Source of the DNA: Dolomedes plantarius
Taxonomy: Eukaryota; Arthropoda; Arachnida; Araneae; Dolomedidae
Direction: 5' to 3'
DNA: 64,000 bases
Assembly (NCBI GenBank): GCA_907164885.2
Contig: OU015490.1
Coordinates: 221,944,727-222,008,726, forward strand
In this document: piece by piece, positions 1 through 13,440 of the stretch
Layout: the number at the start of each line of letters is the position of its first letter
Position numbering within the stretch: position 1 is the first letter of the stretch
The notes under the pieces: model-generated
Database searches by the model: none
Seen by the model: the letters and a program-made list of their open reading frames with translations, nothing else
Told to the model about the DNA's origin: nothing
Made by a program: the position numbers and the translations under genes

Positions 1-32
1 TTGAATATGAACTACAATTCGTGATCAAACAG

Positions 33-66
<34 letters not shown>
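33..66. repeat. (TA)n microsatellite
   Basis: An almost pure run of alternating T and A is seen near the left edge. The window holds about a dozen such arrays; several directly touch Tc1/mariner ends. Confidence 0.9.
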
Positions 67-84
67 CAAATAATAACCAACCTG

Positions 85-912
85 ATGCAGCTATAATGGG
101 CCATTATTTTATCTGATGTACTCATAATGGGCCAACAATGATGGATCATCAGTATCACCCATCACAACATCAATGGGCCATCTATTTAATCTTTTATGGA
201 AAAAAATCAATTCTACAATATCATAAAATTGGAAAGAAAAGGAACTAAAAACATGATGTATATTTTTAAACTGGTTTATTTATTTTATAACTACAGTACA
301 ACTACACTAAATATATGAAACATAAGTATAAATGAAACATAACTTTATTAACTTAAACATCTAAACTTAAATTTACTTAAAAACATTTAATTAAATAGCT
401 ATTAAACATTTAGACTTTTAATTAAATAACTATTTAAATTATTATTATTTTCCACAACACACTATTCCTATTTTGGGCCGGGCTGGCCCAATACAGGGAC
501 AATGGAACGATTCCTGATCTCATGATGGTTCACTCTATTTTGACAATGGAATCAAGTTTTTTATTATTTAATCACTGTAAAATTTGATTTATACATACTA
601 TCGTAATGAATAATAGCTTAAGTCAATAAACAGGCATTATAGTACTTAAATATTTTTTTTTTAAATTCACTAAGCTTAACAGATTTCTTAAGTAGAAGGT
701 AAAACAAACACGAATGTTCTTCTCTCTAGCAGAATACACCTTACACTTCGCACAAAGTAAAGGAATGAACTGAATCCCGATGCTAAGGGACCCTCGCAGG
801 TAGTAGCCAATGACCCTCATCCCTTCTACTGCCTTAGGTAACTATAGACCCTTAATTTCTCGACATTCCTAAAGGGTGGCCCGTTGTAGAGACATGGCCC
901 ACTATAGTTGCA
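85..912. repeat. Region bounded by a 20-bp inverted repeat rich in TGGGCCA motifs
   Basis: ATGCAGCTATAATGGGCCAT at 85-104 matches the reverse complement of 893-912 at 18 of 20 positions. Further TGGGCCA copies occur near 126, 174 and 485 (GGGCTGGCCCA). The stretch between holds no convincing gene; the short frame at 623-820 on the minus strand has no recognisable domain. A small non-autonomous DNA transposon or protein-binding repeats would fit. No target duplication was identified. Confidence 0.4.
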
Positions 913-939
913 TTTACCTTATTGTTTTCCATTCATTGT

Positions 940-1170
940 CAGTCGGGATTTAACAGTGGCAAACCAGCGGTTATATTCTATTACAATAAGATACAAGCAG
1001 GAGTTGATGTAGTCGATCAAATGTGCAGCTATTACATGGTATCCCACATGTCACTAAAATGAACAATATCATTGTTTTTTGGGTTTTTGGACCTAATAAG
1101 AATGAATTCGCAAGTTGTCCTTAGATCCAATAAACCGGACAGTTTGGAAATAAGGCGATTTATTTGCATT
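940..1170 (+). pseudogene. piggyBac-type transposase fragment
   Basis: The frame beginning near 940 encodes a piggyBac catalytic-core segment: KPAVIFYYNK, then GVDVVDQMCSYY around 996-1035 (the region of the third catalytic aspartate) and FFGFLDLIRMNSQVV. A TGA interrupts it at 1060-1062. The rest of the protein is missing or unrecognisable. A candidate piggyBac end lies downstream at 1364-1367 (TTAA preceded by CCGCTGAAGGG), so this is probably the right part of an internally deleted copy. It cannot be active. Confidence 0.75.
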
Positions 1171-1309
1171 CTTTGGCCTTCAATTATAAATATATCTCAG
1201 TATTATCAACATTTTACATCTTGACATAAAACGTAGAATTATTATTTTCAATTTGAAAAAAGACAGATTACTATAAAATGAATAATCAAGGTTGAAAAAG
1301 ACGTTGCAC

Positions 1310-1367
1310 TTTGTGCCACGTGCGCTTGCTGGTGTTCCAAAAATTGGCGCGCCCGCTGAAGGGTTAA
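1310..1367 (+). mobile_element. Right end of a piggyBac-like element (TTAA)
   Basis: Read from the TTAA inward on the minus strand the end is TTAACCCTTCAGCGGGCGCG, followed by GGAACACCAG. The piggyBac at 14961-17265 also has a CCCTTTAGC-type end, and its right end also carries the GGAACACCAG string. The left end was not found. Confidence 0.5.
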
Positions 1368-2414
1368 AAAATAAAGAAATGCTTCAAGTTAGTAATGAGT
1401 CACTAAAACATTTAGAGAGTTTATTTACAAAAACTATGTTTTAAAAGTTTTTTTAATGTTGAAAGCGTTCCAACGTATACACAGTTAGACTTGGTGGCTA
1501 CTTCAATTTGGAGTATCCTATCGGTAAATCAAATTTGCTCCCAATGAGGAGACTATAAAGAAACATTCAAGCGTTGGCCAGGATTTGAACACAAGGCCTA
1601 TTAGCTGGCAGTATGCATCACTAACCATTATACAAAGTAGCAGCTATTTATTTTTTTTTTTTCAGTCTATTCATGGACTCTGCTTTCTCTCTCTTTTTTC
1701 CCAATACCTGCTCGTTTGTTCTTCATTAACTGGGAACACTACAATCCTTTTTTGCTACACTAGGACTCGTTATTCCGGTACCTACTGTAACTGAAGGGTC
1801 CAGGGGAAAAACTAGTTTGCTCCAAAAACTTTGTTCTGAGAAAAACAAATTTGAATGTAGGACTAAAGGGGTTTTTCCCAGCACACCGAAACTTTATTGC
1901 TATTTTTAATGGCTTTAAAGTGGTTCTACCCCAGATATGAATGCACGTGGTGTTAGTACTCCTTGAAAGATAGAAGATAGCACTGCTAACTCATTTTCGT
2001 AAAAATGGCTGCAAAGTGGTTTTACCCCTGAGCCCTTCAACTAACAGCAATGGGTAATGAATGCAAAGGTATCTAAAACTATTATTTTATTTTAAATCAT
2101 GTAAGATTCATTTGATGAGAATCTGCGAAAGTTCAGATGAAAACCTAGAAATGTAATTTTTGTGTTCCCGTAAATGAGCTCTAAACATTAACACTAACTG
2201 CCAAATTTAAGATATACCTCTTTGAACCACAGGTCAAAATCACTCATTTTGATTAGCTTGTAAGTTCTTGAGATAACATGTAACAGACTTTGCATCTCAC
2301 AGTAGGTATAGTGCATTCTACCTTAAACCATTTTTTTAACAATAACTAAAAGCCAGAAATAAACTCCTGACGTTAAAGCAAGACACTTATGGCAGAAGTC
2401 AATTTCATAGGCAA

Positions 2415-2419
<5 letters not shown>
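1368..2419. other. AT-rich intergenic stretch with one tRNA-like block
   Basis: Apart from the tRNA-like sequence at 1573-1640 I see no gene. The short frame at 1585-1794 overlaps that SINE head and shows no domain. Confidence 0.6.
1573..1640 (-). repeat. tRNA-derived SINE head
   Basis: On the minus strand GTATAATGGTTAGTGATGC resembles a pol III A box and GTTCAAATCC a B box at normal tRNA spacing. The arms do not form a clean cloverleaf, so this is a SINE head or tRNA relic and not a tRNA gene. The 3' boundary of the SINE is not clear. Confidence 0.55.

Positions 2420-2491
<72 letters not shown>
2420..2491. repeat. (TA)n microsatellite
   Basis: About 36 uninterrupted TA units. The Ile-Tyr frame running through it (2389-2643) is a repeat artefact. 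Confidence 0.95.
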
Positions 2492-2495
<4 letters not shown>

Positions 2496-3054
2496 TACTC
2501 TTTTACGGCATTTATTAGTCGACTTTTCCGGCAAGAGTTTCTATATATATTTAAGCATGTTTCTCTGTCTCCCACTCTCTCTCTCGATCTATCTATCCAT
2601 ATATATTATGTGTAAATGTATATATATATATATGTATATATAGAGTCTTATTGCTAGAAAACGTCGAATTGCCAATACCTGACTCAAGTAATTCTGCAAA
2701 GAATAAAGACATATTTCCCAGCCGTGATCATAAAATCATCAATAGTTTTTAGCCATTATTCTGTAAAGTCAATCAATAATAAAGATTTTCTCATCGTTAC
2801 ACCTATAAAGCCCCAAGAAATGTTTTTTTTTTTATGAACCGTAAATAGTCTTCAGTCCATTAAACCACTAAATAGCAAACACACAATTAGCCATTGGTTC
2901 TTACAAATGGATATTTATCTCGTAATAAAAAGAAATTGATCGCAGAGACAGTTCGTTTAAATTAATTATGTTCCAATTTTTGCTTTATTTTTATTGGGAC
3001 ACCATTTGCAAGTGCCGAGAAGAGCTAGGCGTTAATTATAAAATTGAAGGCTAA
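2492..3054. other. AT-rich intergenic, nothing recognised
   Basis: No coding frame, inverted repeat or tRNA-like motif could be supported here, other than short CT- and TA-rich runs at 2570-2640. Confidence 0.5.
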
Positions 3055-3234
3055 GGGCCTGTTCACATAGAAGTCCGGTAGCGGAAGCGTAAAAGGAAAG
3101 ATGACGCTGAGACGGAAATAAACCAATCACAGGCGTTAAAAATTTCATTTATAATTGTTTGGAGGTTTGTCATCGGTTAAATACATTTCAATACTTTAAC
3201 GCTTCTGCTACCAGACTCCTATGTGAGCAGGCCC
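3055..3234. mobile_element. PIF/Harbinger-like MITE, 180 bp
   Basis: GGGCCTGTTCACATAGAAGT at the left and its near-perfect inverted match at the right form inverted repeats of about 36 bp. TAA lies on both sides (3052-3054 and 3235-3237), the 3-bp target duplication usual for PIF/Harbinger. There is no coding capacity. A truncated relative lies at 57523-57633. Confidence 0.75.
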
Positions 3235-3237
3235 TAA

Positions 3238-3909
3238 GTTGTGGAATTGAACTCGGTTTGTATCCATCTGTGGAACACGCGCAAAACTAAAATCTCAGCC
3301 CAAAAGAAGTTAACCCAACTCTTCCTCGACTTCTTGATAAACGTTATTTCGCTTAAGATATTCGCAGGTTCCTTGGACGAATAGTATATTCGTACTTTTT
3401 AGAGATGTTAATTCTACATTAAACTGTATCAGTAGTTTTCTTCTTTTAGGCTACAGACTGAAATTGCCGGTATACACATTCCTAATTACTATAAAAAAAT
3501 ACTTCTTCATGAATCAGAAAGAGAGTCTTAGCCAAATATTTTGCGAAAGTTGCAATAGTTAACGAGAACTAGTTAGAAACTAAAATATAAGGCTATACGT
3601 CACACATTTTGTTTCTTTCGGTAATAGGATCTCGATTGGCTTCAAGATAAATGGGAAAGTTAAGCAGAATTCATTACATAAGTGTAATTGCTTTTCATTT
3701 TTGTTTAAATGACATATACTCCGGTAAATTTATTCCTTCGCATAAGAGATCTATTTATTTTATATTTCACAATTATCACACTTCTGTAATTATAATAAAT
3801 TACGTGTTGGGATTTCTTGCCCGATCTCAGGTATGAACAGATTTTATGAATATTTAATATATATTTTGTGTGTTTTCAACTGTTGTTAATCTTTACGATT
3901 GACAACACG
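3238..3909. other. AT-rich intergenic, nothing recognised
   Basis: The 61-residue frame at 3651-3836 shows no domain and no coding support. Confidence 0.5.
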
Positions 3910-4000
3910 TTAACCTTTAGCGTACGGGGCCCATTTTTCCAATTCGCTCTCGAAAAAACGGGAAATTCCATACCCCCTTTGTAAAACAGCAATTAAGGGG

Positions 4001-4001
<1 letters not shown>

Positions 4002-4069
<68 letters not shown>
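4002..4069. repeat. (TA)n array at a Tc1 insertion site
   Basis: About 34 TA units run directly into the left inverted repeat of the Tc1 element that begins at 4070. Either the TA array was the target or it expanded from the TA target duplication. Confidence 0.9.
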
Positions 4070-4072
<3 letters not shown>

Positions 4073-5741
4073 TGGCTCCCAAAAGTGTTCGTACACTTAC
4101 AAATTTCAATGAAATAGGGGTCTATCCATTAATTAAAATGAATATTTCAGAATGGGTATTTAATAATAAGATCTATAATCTATTCTTAACAAAACTACAT
4201 GAAATAGTTTGAAAACATAGTAAAACTGTATTTTGAAGAAACCAGTAATCAAAAAGTAACAAAAACTTTATCTCGCAAAAGTCATCGTACATTGAAATTT
4301 TTTTGGATAAATTCATAATTAAAATTATCATCTGGCGCTTTATTTTTATATTTGAATTGTGGTGGCATTTAAAATATCGTTTGGCTGTAATTTTTGCTTG
4401 CCTACTCCGCAATATTCTATTTATTATTTAAAAATGGCTCGTAGTCGTAAAGAAAAAACAAACAGCATTCGAAAATTGATTATTTTTCATCATAGTAGTG
4501 GTAAATCAGTTCGGAATATAGCTAAATTGCTTAATTTATCCCATTCTACTGTGCAGTATGTGAAAAAACGCTTTAAAGAAGAAAATTGGATTGAAAACAT
4601 GGTAAGAAAAGGCCGTCCGGCAAAGTTAACAAAACGTGACCATAGATTTATAATTAGAAAATTTGGGAAAAATTCACGTTTGAGTGCTGTAAAAGTTTCT
4701 GCAGAATTCAATGAAACATTTTCTACTTCAATTTCACCTGAAATTTTTTGACGAGTTCTCCGAACAGCTGGATTACATGGGCATTCTGCCTATAGAAAAT
4801 TTTTTGTGAGTGAGAAAAACAGAAAGTTTAGGCTTCCCTTCGCACTATCAATGATAAATAAGCCCGAAACCTATTGGAATAATGTCTTATTTGCCGATGA
4901 ACATTTTTGGTGTTGATGGGCGTATAATTGTATGGAGAAGAAAAATATGAGGAACTTAATCCCAAGAACTTTGTAGGACCAGTTAAGCATGCCGTTGGAG
5001 GTATCCTTGTGTGGGGGGTGTATGTCAGTATCAGGACTAGGAAATTTGGTATTTATTGATGGCATAATGAATCATGCTGTTTTTATAAATATTCTAAGAG
5101 ACAATATAAAATTATCAGCTCAAAATTTGGGCATTGGAAACAACTTTGTTTTTTATCAAGATAACGATCCTAAGCACACGTATCCTACGCACACCGATCC
5201 TTGAACGTTCGTATCTGGTGTCTCTATAATTGTCCATAAGTTTTAAAAACACCATCTCAATCGCCAGATTTAAACCCAATAGAACATATTTGGAGAGAAC
5301 TGGAGGTTTGAGTACAAAAACACGACATTCACACGAAAATCGAACTAAAATTAATTATGATGGAAGAATGGATGAACATTGATGCAAAAATTACAAAAGA
5401 ACTAAATCAATCTATTCCCAGACGTTTAAAAGCTGTTGTGGAGGATAACGGATATCCTACTAAATATTAATTTAACGAAAAATTAGAATATTTACTAATA
5501 TGTAGAGATTTTTGACAAGTGTACGATGACTTTTGTGAGATAAAGTTTTTGTTACTTTTGGATTATTGGTTTCTAAAAAATAAAGTTTTACTATGTTTTT
5601 AAAATATTTCATGTAGTTTTGTTAAGAATAGATTATAGATCTTATTATTAAATACCCATTCTGAAATATTCATTTTAATCAATGGATAGACCCCTATTTC
5701 ATTGAAAATCGTAAGTGTACGAACACTTTTGGGAGCCACTG
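4070..5741 (+). mobile_element. Tc1-like transposon with long inverted repeats
   Basis: The ends are CAGTGGCTCCCAAAAGTGTT and its inverse, flanked by TA. Similarity between the ends runs inward for about 220 bp on each side (to about 4292 and from about 5520). The element is 1672 bp long and carries a broken transposase. Confidence 0.9.
4434..5470 (+). pseudogene. Tc1-like (DDE) transposase, frameshifted
   Basis: The start at 4434 (MARSRKEKTNS) is preferred over an upstream in-frame ATG because it gives a normal Tc1 N-terminus. A helix-turn-helix follows (SGKSVRNIAKLLNLSHSTVQ). The first catalytic Asp lies in the block around 4890-4902, after which the frame shifts. The second Asp is in FYQDNDPKHT at about 5150-5180, again followed by a frameshift. 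The third acidic residue is in [11 protein letters not shown] at about 5260-5290, and the protein ends with PTKY and a TAA at 5470. Stops and at least two frameshifts make it inactive. Confidence 0.85.
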
Positions 5742-5744
5742 TAT

Positions 5745-6060
5745 ATATATTCATTCTTTGGTCCATATTCTTGGGATACATGCTATTCCATCCCGTAAGG
5801 AAAAAGGTTAAGAAAGGCCAAATTATTAAAATCGATGGCTTAGATACAATTGCCCCTCCATATTCTTAAAAAAATAAAGTAATTTTGGGTTCCAAACGGA
5901 TGTTTTTAATTGTCTTTAAAAATTATGTTTCTAAAATAAAAAGATAACTAAAAAACCATTACACTAACCTATTCTACACAATTTTCCATAAAATAAAGCT
6001 GCTCACGGCCAAATATTGATGATTTTTTACGTTAACAAATCCATCGAAAGAACCTACAAA
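5745..6060. other. AT-rich spacer
   Basis: No gene seen. TTAA at 5808-5811 preceded by CCTTTTTC-like sequence on the minus strand could pair with TTAACCTTTAGCG at 3910 (see findings). Confidence 0.4.
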
Positions 6061-6119
6061 GTATTTGATGCGAACTTCAAAGTTTTCCAACTCATGGTAT
6101 ATAAGCGGGAAGATCAAAT

Positions 6120-7265
6120 TAAATCTATAAATATTTTCTATCCTGTAATTTATTGAATAGAAAAGGAATACGCTAACATGTCCTTTCTACATAGTCTCCA
6201 GAATATGTAATACAAGTAATCCCACGTTTTGGAAATGCATGCATACCTTTTGAAAATAATTCTTGGAAAAAATCTGTGATAGCCACTCGGACAACGCCCG
6301 CTTCACCTGTCCGTCAGACTAGAAATGCTTTCCTCCCATCATCGCGTCTATCAGCGGTCCAAACGTGAAGTCAATGGTGACGACATCTGACGAATACGGC
6401 GGATGTGAGAGACATTTAAATCTCCGAACTTTGATAGTTACAGCAGTTGAATGGTAGTATGGGGACGAACATTTTCTTGTCACAACAAAACACTTCCATT
6501 CTGAAGTCCACGTTGTTTGGACCTGATTGTTGGACATCTGGTCCAAACAAGAACAAGGTGGTTTGAAGGGAGATCTCCATTCGTTGCACTGATGTTTCCC
6601 CCTTCGGTATATAGTGCTCCAAAATTTCCTTTGGACATCCGAAAAGAGATTCAGCATGCCTTTTTGCGCTGATGGTTGTGTCCGAATTTTTTTTTCGGTT
6701 TTGGTGAGGCGCTAATGCGCTATTCTCTTTGCTCGTTTGTTTTTAAGATTCCAGCTGGTGGTGGTGGACCCAGATTTCCTATCCAAGGAAAATTGTACGT
6801 GGGAAGTCATCGTCTTTAGTTTCATAACGCCATGAAAGTTTCTCTCATGCATTAATACGTAGTTCTTTTAATCCTGCTGACTTGGCATCCTTCTTCCAGA
6901 ATCTTTGCTGAAAAATGATATTCTCAAGAATTAACACCATAGACACGGTGTACTGATCCGTGACTCATATCCATACAGGCGGCTATTTCACTCACTGTTA
7001 AGGGCCTATTTTTCTTCACTATGTCTTCAACTGATGCAGTGATAGCTGGCGTCACTACTCGGTGTGCCTGATCTGGTTGAGGAGAGTCCGCTACAGACAT
7101 AACGCCGTTTAGAAACCTCCCAGTCCATTCATGCACTTTCTTCAACAACACACAGGCATAACTATACTGAATTTCCATTATTTGACATATTTCCATGGGT
7201 TTTATCCATTCACTACTCAGGAAACAAATAGCAGGATTGATGTATGTTGCAAGCGGTACCGTCAT
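6120..7265 (-). pseudogene. mariner-family transposase, degraded
   Basis: On the minus strand 7265-6924 encodes the N-terminal helix-turn-helix region of a mariner (HTH_48 type): EICQIMEIQYSYACVLLKKV, EWTGRFLNG, then LTVSEIAACMDMSHGSVHRV. After a break, 6657-6319 encodes the C-terminal half, with LSHPPYSSDVVTIDFTFGPL, which is the degenerate mariner PPYSPDLAPxDF block, and LIDAMMGGKHF. The segment between is badly decayed, the HDNAxPH block is unrecognisable and the first catalytic region is lost. Terminal inverted repeats were not located. Confidence 0.8.
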
Positions 7266-8369
7266 CTTTAAACTCTTGCCGAGTTATCGTGAAGCGTTCC
7301 AGCATCATACTGACACCTGTGGTCCATTCTTGAGAGTTTCTCTGTTGCCAGTTTAAAGAACAATCGAGCGCTTTTTCAAACTTTTAGCGCATTTCTAAGG
7401 TTTTCATTTCACTAACCTACGCATTTCCTAATCTTGTGATATCAAATAATCACTAATGAATAAAGCGACCTGATCGTTAGGAATGCGGCGTGAATAAACC
7501 TACAGACCAGTCGCTACGCAATAACCTTAATAAGCAGCCGAGGGTCCACCTGTTCATGCTAATAGTTTAAGAACAGTGTCATGTAGTACATACTACCGAC
7601 TTTTTGCCCCACTATCCCCTTGTGATATCAAATAAATCTTAATTTAAAAGGTAAAAAGGGATTGATACCGCCAAAAATAAACGTTATCGATTAGTCTAAA
7701 ACCATAAATAATTTATATAAGAAATTCTTTTTTTTTTTCATTTTTACTGATATTGTACAACACTGTAGTGCATAATGGCTCGTCTTAAACATCAATTTTC
7801 CTGAACTAGAGGAAAATTAACAGTTCAGTCAATATTTATCTTTCGAGTCAACTGCATCTTTTCTCATTAGCCGAAATTGCATCCGGAAAGACATCTGTTC
7901 AACTTCTACACCCATTATAAAAATTAGTACTTCACTCAGTACAGTAAACACTTGCTTTTTAAATTCTTTGGCTGAATAAAGTAATGCCTACAACAGCTTT
8001 AACAACAGTGATGAAAGTTTGCAGATGTGGCTGTAAAATAAAATGACATAGTTGGTTACAAATAAATTTTCATGAAGAAAAAGTGTATACGTAAACATGA
8101 TGAGAGTAATAAGCATTAAAGATAACCTTATCAAAGTTTCTTTTCTCCATATTTTAAAACATTTTTACTGATAAATATACATTTATATTAAAAAAATTAA
8201 TATAACTTAAAATATCTTAATTTTCTGTAAAAGGATTTTCTTTAAAAACATATAAAAAATTCTTCCTTGTTTTTAAAATTCGGATTATATTAATATGATG
8301 TTTAACAACTGACAATGATTTAGAACAAAACATTACTATTTCCACGAGTAATATTGAACCCGAATTTTG
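7266..8369. other. AT-rich intergenic, nothing recognised
   Basis: No open frame longer than about 60 codons with any recognisable domain and no terminal inverted repeats found. Confidence 0.5.
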
Positions 8370-8384
8370 ATATATATATATATA

Positions 8385-9603
8385 CACTCAAGAGCCAAAA
8401 CATTATGACCATCTGTCAATAACGAGTTGGCCCACCTTTGTCGCGCAACACAACTTCAACCCGCCTTGGCATGGATGCCACAAGTCCTCGGTAGATGGCC
8501 GGAGACAGATTGTACCAGATGTTTAAGCAACGGTCACGCAAATTCGAGATATTGCGAATTGGTGGTCTTTGAACTCTGAGCTGCCGTCCCATGACATCCC
8601 AAATGTGTTCTATCGGATTGAGATCCGGTGAGTTAGGCGGCCAGGACATTAAATGGAATTCAGCATCATGTTCCTGGAACCACTCCAACACAATTTTAGC
8701 CTTGTGACACGGGGCGTTGTCCTGTTGGAACATTCCATTTCCAGCTGGAAAAACAGAGGCCATGTAAGGGTACAACTGGTCCGCAATGATATTCAGATAC
8801 CCTGTAGCATTCATGGTCTGCTCTACCACAACCACGGGTCCCAGAGACGCCCAAGAGAACGTCCCCCAAAGCATAATACCGCCACCACCGGCCTGTGTAT
8901 GACCTACTGTACATTGAGGGAGCAACAGTTCGCCTGGAAGACGGCGTATCCTGACACGGCCATCGGCGTGATGAATGAAAAACCGTGATTCATCTGACCA
9001 GGCAACTCTCTCCCACTGATCCATGGACCAGTCGCGATGTCCCCGGTCCCAGCGCAGGCGCAGTTGGCGAGGACGCTTGGTCAGTAAAGGCACACGAGTG
9101 GGACGTTTGCTGCGTAGCCCCATATCCAATAGTGTCCGCTGAACAGTGTGCTGCGATACTATTCTACTTGGCCCTGCATTGTATTGGGCTGTCAGCTGAG
9201 CCACTGTCTGGCTCCGGTTTTCCTTCACCGTGCGAGACAGTCTCCGACGACCTTTTTCTTTGATAGCGTGTGGACGTCCAACACCATGTCGTCTACTGCT
9301 GGTTTCACCGTCATTCATCCACTTTGCATAAGTACTAACAACTGTAGGTCGCGAACAACCCACGAGTCGTGCAGTTTCGGAAATACTTGTTCCGAGCCTT
9401 CGAGCCATTACAATCTGCCCTCTATCAAAGTCGCTTAGATCCGCAGCCTTTCCCATCACACATAGAAGTAAGTGAAAGAATGATTCTTCAGACTCTCCAG
9501 CAGCAGTTAAATACCACTTCCACCTGATCACGGGCCTTCCACGTCATCCAGGCCAATTCATTTCAAAATGTAGGGGTGGTCATAATTTCCTGGCTCTTGA
9601 GTA
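8385..9603 (-). mobile_element. Complete Tc1-like transposon, copy 1
   Basis: The left end CACTCAAGAGCCAAAACATT starts right after (TA)n. The right end is its inverse, with the last base changed (GTG to GTA). The element is 1219 bp. A second copy lies at 49204-50421 in the opposite orientation. The short inverted repeats are about 27 bp. Confidence 0.92.
8416..9456 (-). CDS. Tc1-like transposase, intact frame, 346 aa
   Basis: The frame is open without interruption. I choose the ATG at 9456 ([20 protein letters not shown]) because the upstream part of the open frame starts at a non-ATG codon and looks like leader. Domains in order: helix-turn-helix in the first about 60 residues ([20 protein letters not shown]), GRPHA AT-hook-like linker, second helix-turn-helix, then the DDE core with DESRF, QDNAPCH and [13 protein letters not shown] count 36 residues between the second Asp and the Glu, against 34 in classic Tc1, which would place it with DD36E-type families. 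The product would cut and paste elements carrying the matching ends at TA dinucleotides. Both ends are present, so the copy may be mobile; expression cannot be judged. Confidence 0.88.
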   Translation of the reverse strand: MGKAADLSDFDRGQIVMARRLGTSISETARLVGCSRPTVVSTYAKWMNDGETSSRRHGVGRPHAIKEKGRRRLSRTVKENRSQTVAQLTAQYNAGPSRIVSQHTVQRTLLDMGLRSKRPTRVPLLTKRPRQLRLRWDRGHRDWSMDQWERVAWSDESRFFIHHADGRVRIRRLPGELLLPQCTVGHTQAGGGGIMLWGTFSWASLGPVVVVEQTMNATGYLNIIADQLYPYMASVFPAGNGMFQQDNAPCHKAKIVLEWFQEHDAEFHLMSWPPNSPDLNPIEHIWDVMGRQLRVQRPPIRNISNLRDRCLNIWYNLSPAIYRGLVASMPRRVEVVLRDKGGPTRY

Positions 9604-9618
9604 TATATGAGAGAGAGA

Positions 9619-11742
<2,124 letters not shown>

Positions 11743-11802
<60 letters not shown>
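11743..11802. repeat. Compound (TA)n(TG)n microsatellite
   Basis: About 17 TA units followed by about 13 TG units, directly after the Tigger-like right end. Confidence 0.95.
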
Positions 11803-11803
<1 letters not shown>

Positions 11804-12915
11804 TAATAAATAAGTATATATGAGTATATCTTGTATTTAAAATCTTGTAAAAATATGTCATGAAAAAAGAGATAAAACGATACATATTGTCAGGTATAGA
11901 GAAATATTGGTAGACAATATAATATATGACGCATTTTAGTTTAAACATCACTTCTTTATTGAAGTAAACTTTAAATTCATAGAAAATTAATATAGAATTG
12001 AAATCATACGAAGGTATTTTCAAAAAAACCTATAGACGAAGTCATAAAATACCAACACATTAACATTTTGTTACATCTAAAAGTTACTGCATTATTCTGC
12101 ACAAATATCACTGATACGTAACTGTTACAAACTAAAAAACTTTTCCTCAAGTAAAATTAGTCTATTTTACATGCGTAGATCATTAATGCGCTTTAATTAT
12201 CCACATGTATTTAGATGCATTGCAGAAATTCTTTTCCTAGCAATTAGGGATTTTCTACAAAACTTAGTTGCTAAGTAATGATGCCGTCAGCCGATATTTT
12301 ATTTTATTCCCAAAATATACAGAAACTCGGAAAGCTGTTCGTTGATTTCGCAAGGAATTCGTCCTGCCAACACTACGTGCTTTCCATTTGAAGCAGGAAG
12401 ACTAATTGCTATTCTTTAGGAAATAATTAATTCTATTAAACTCAAAGCTGCTTCAATTTAAAATTTCAGCGCTTTTCATTCGCTGTCTGATTTGTTTCTT
12501 GTTGTTTACTGAAAATCCTTACTTATTTGTAATTGTTTATCAAATGTTTGATTCTAATTGTAGATTTTAGAAGTATGCTTCCGAACGTTCTTTTATAAAA
12601 AGCTAAAATATGTTTTTGATGATTTATCTACATGTGAAAGCAAAAAAAGTTTTAATTGTTCATAAACGCTTTAATTTAGAAGCTTTTTGGAAACCTGTTT
12701 TAAAACTTCGTAAGCATAATGTATAAAATGTAACACGTTGTTCTTCTCAGTTATATATTAATTAACGTATCACGGAAAAACTTCTATTGGAAATTAGACT
12801 GAATAATCTCTTGTCATTAACTGGATATTCAATGATAAATGTAAAAATGCATTTGTCAGCACATTAACCACGGAGGTAACACAATTGTTGATTTTTTCAT
12901 TAAAAAATACGCATA
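11803..12915. other. AT-rich intergenic, nothing recognised
   Basis: No domain-bearing frame. The 105-residue frame at 11706-12023 starts inside a dinucleotide repeat and shows no domain. Confidence 0.5.
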
Positions 12916-12917
12916 CA

Positions 12918-13440
12918 ATTCCCGTGTACCACAAAGTATCACACGGGAGTTACAGAGGTAAGTTAAAACACTAATAAAACAGTAAAGAAACAGATAAAAC
13001 AAAATAAAAGAAGAAGAAACTAAGAAAGATTACAAATATTTACAATAAATTTACAAAATAAGACGAAAGCAGTCTTCCCAGAAACGGACAGAAAGAGACT
13101 AGGAGGCCAGTTAATATTTAAGTCCTTAAGCGCCAATTTAAAAATATTTCTCACCCTGCGGTATTTCAAACACAAAAACAGACCATGTTCAGCATTTTCC
13201 TCGCTACCAACGCTGCAGTCACAGGGGTCGCCGAACACCCCCTGTTGATTCTACTCAAATAGCTCTTAAAATTTCCATGTCTTGTGAGGAACTGAGTCAA
13301 TTTGTAGTTAGGAAAGAAGTGATGGCAGGAGAGTATCATTCTAATGGACGGGAAAAACTTCGTAGTTAAACTACCTTTATTTGCGCTGATGTATTCTTGG
13401 TTCCATGACTCCACCATACTCTCAAACATGGTCCTCTTAA
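12918..13440 (-). mobile_element. 5'-truncated non-LTR retrotransposon (LINE) tail
   Basis: The minus strand carries the end of a LINE ORF2 followed by a 3' UTR that contains a hairpin: 12921-12947 has CCCGTGT and ACACGGG arms. Only about 0.5 kb remains, consistent with 5' truncation at insertion. Confidence 0.65.
13020..13429 (-). pseudogene. LINE ORF2 C-terminal fragment (reverse-transcriptase polyprotein tail)
   Basis: The frame 13429-13166 contains FFPSIRMILSCHHFFPNYKL, TQFLTRHGNFKSYLSRI, and the overlapping frame 13238-13020 continues with CDCSVGSEENAEHGLFLCLK and RRVRNIFKLAL. This is the typical region after the RT domain in R1/Jockey/I-type elements: GHG(N)F, then a Cys/His knuckle, then the HLLFxCxxY-like block. 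One frameshift separates the two parts. The RT and endonuclease are missing. Clade assignment is uncertain. Confidence 0.7.

Noticed and set aside
8653..9438. Plus-strand frames of 92-111 codons over the Tc1 at 8.4-9.6 kb
   Set aside because: They are antisense shadows of the transposase coding strand.
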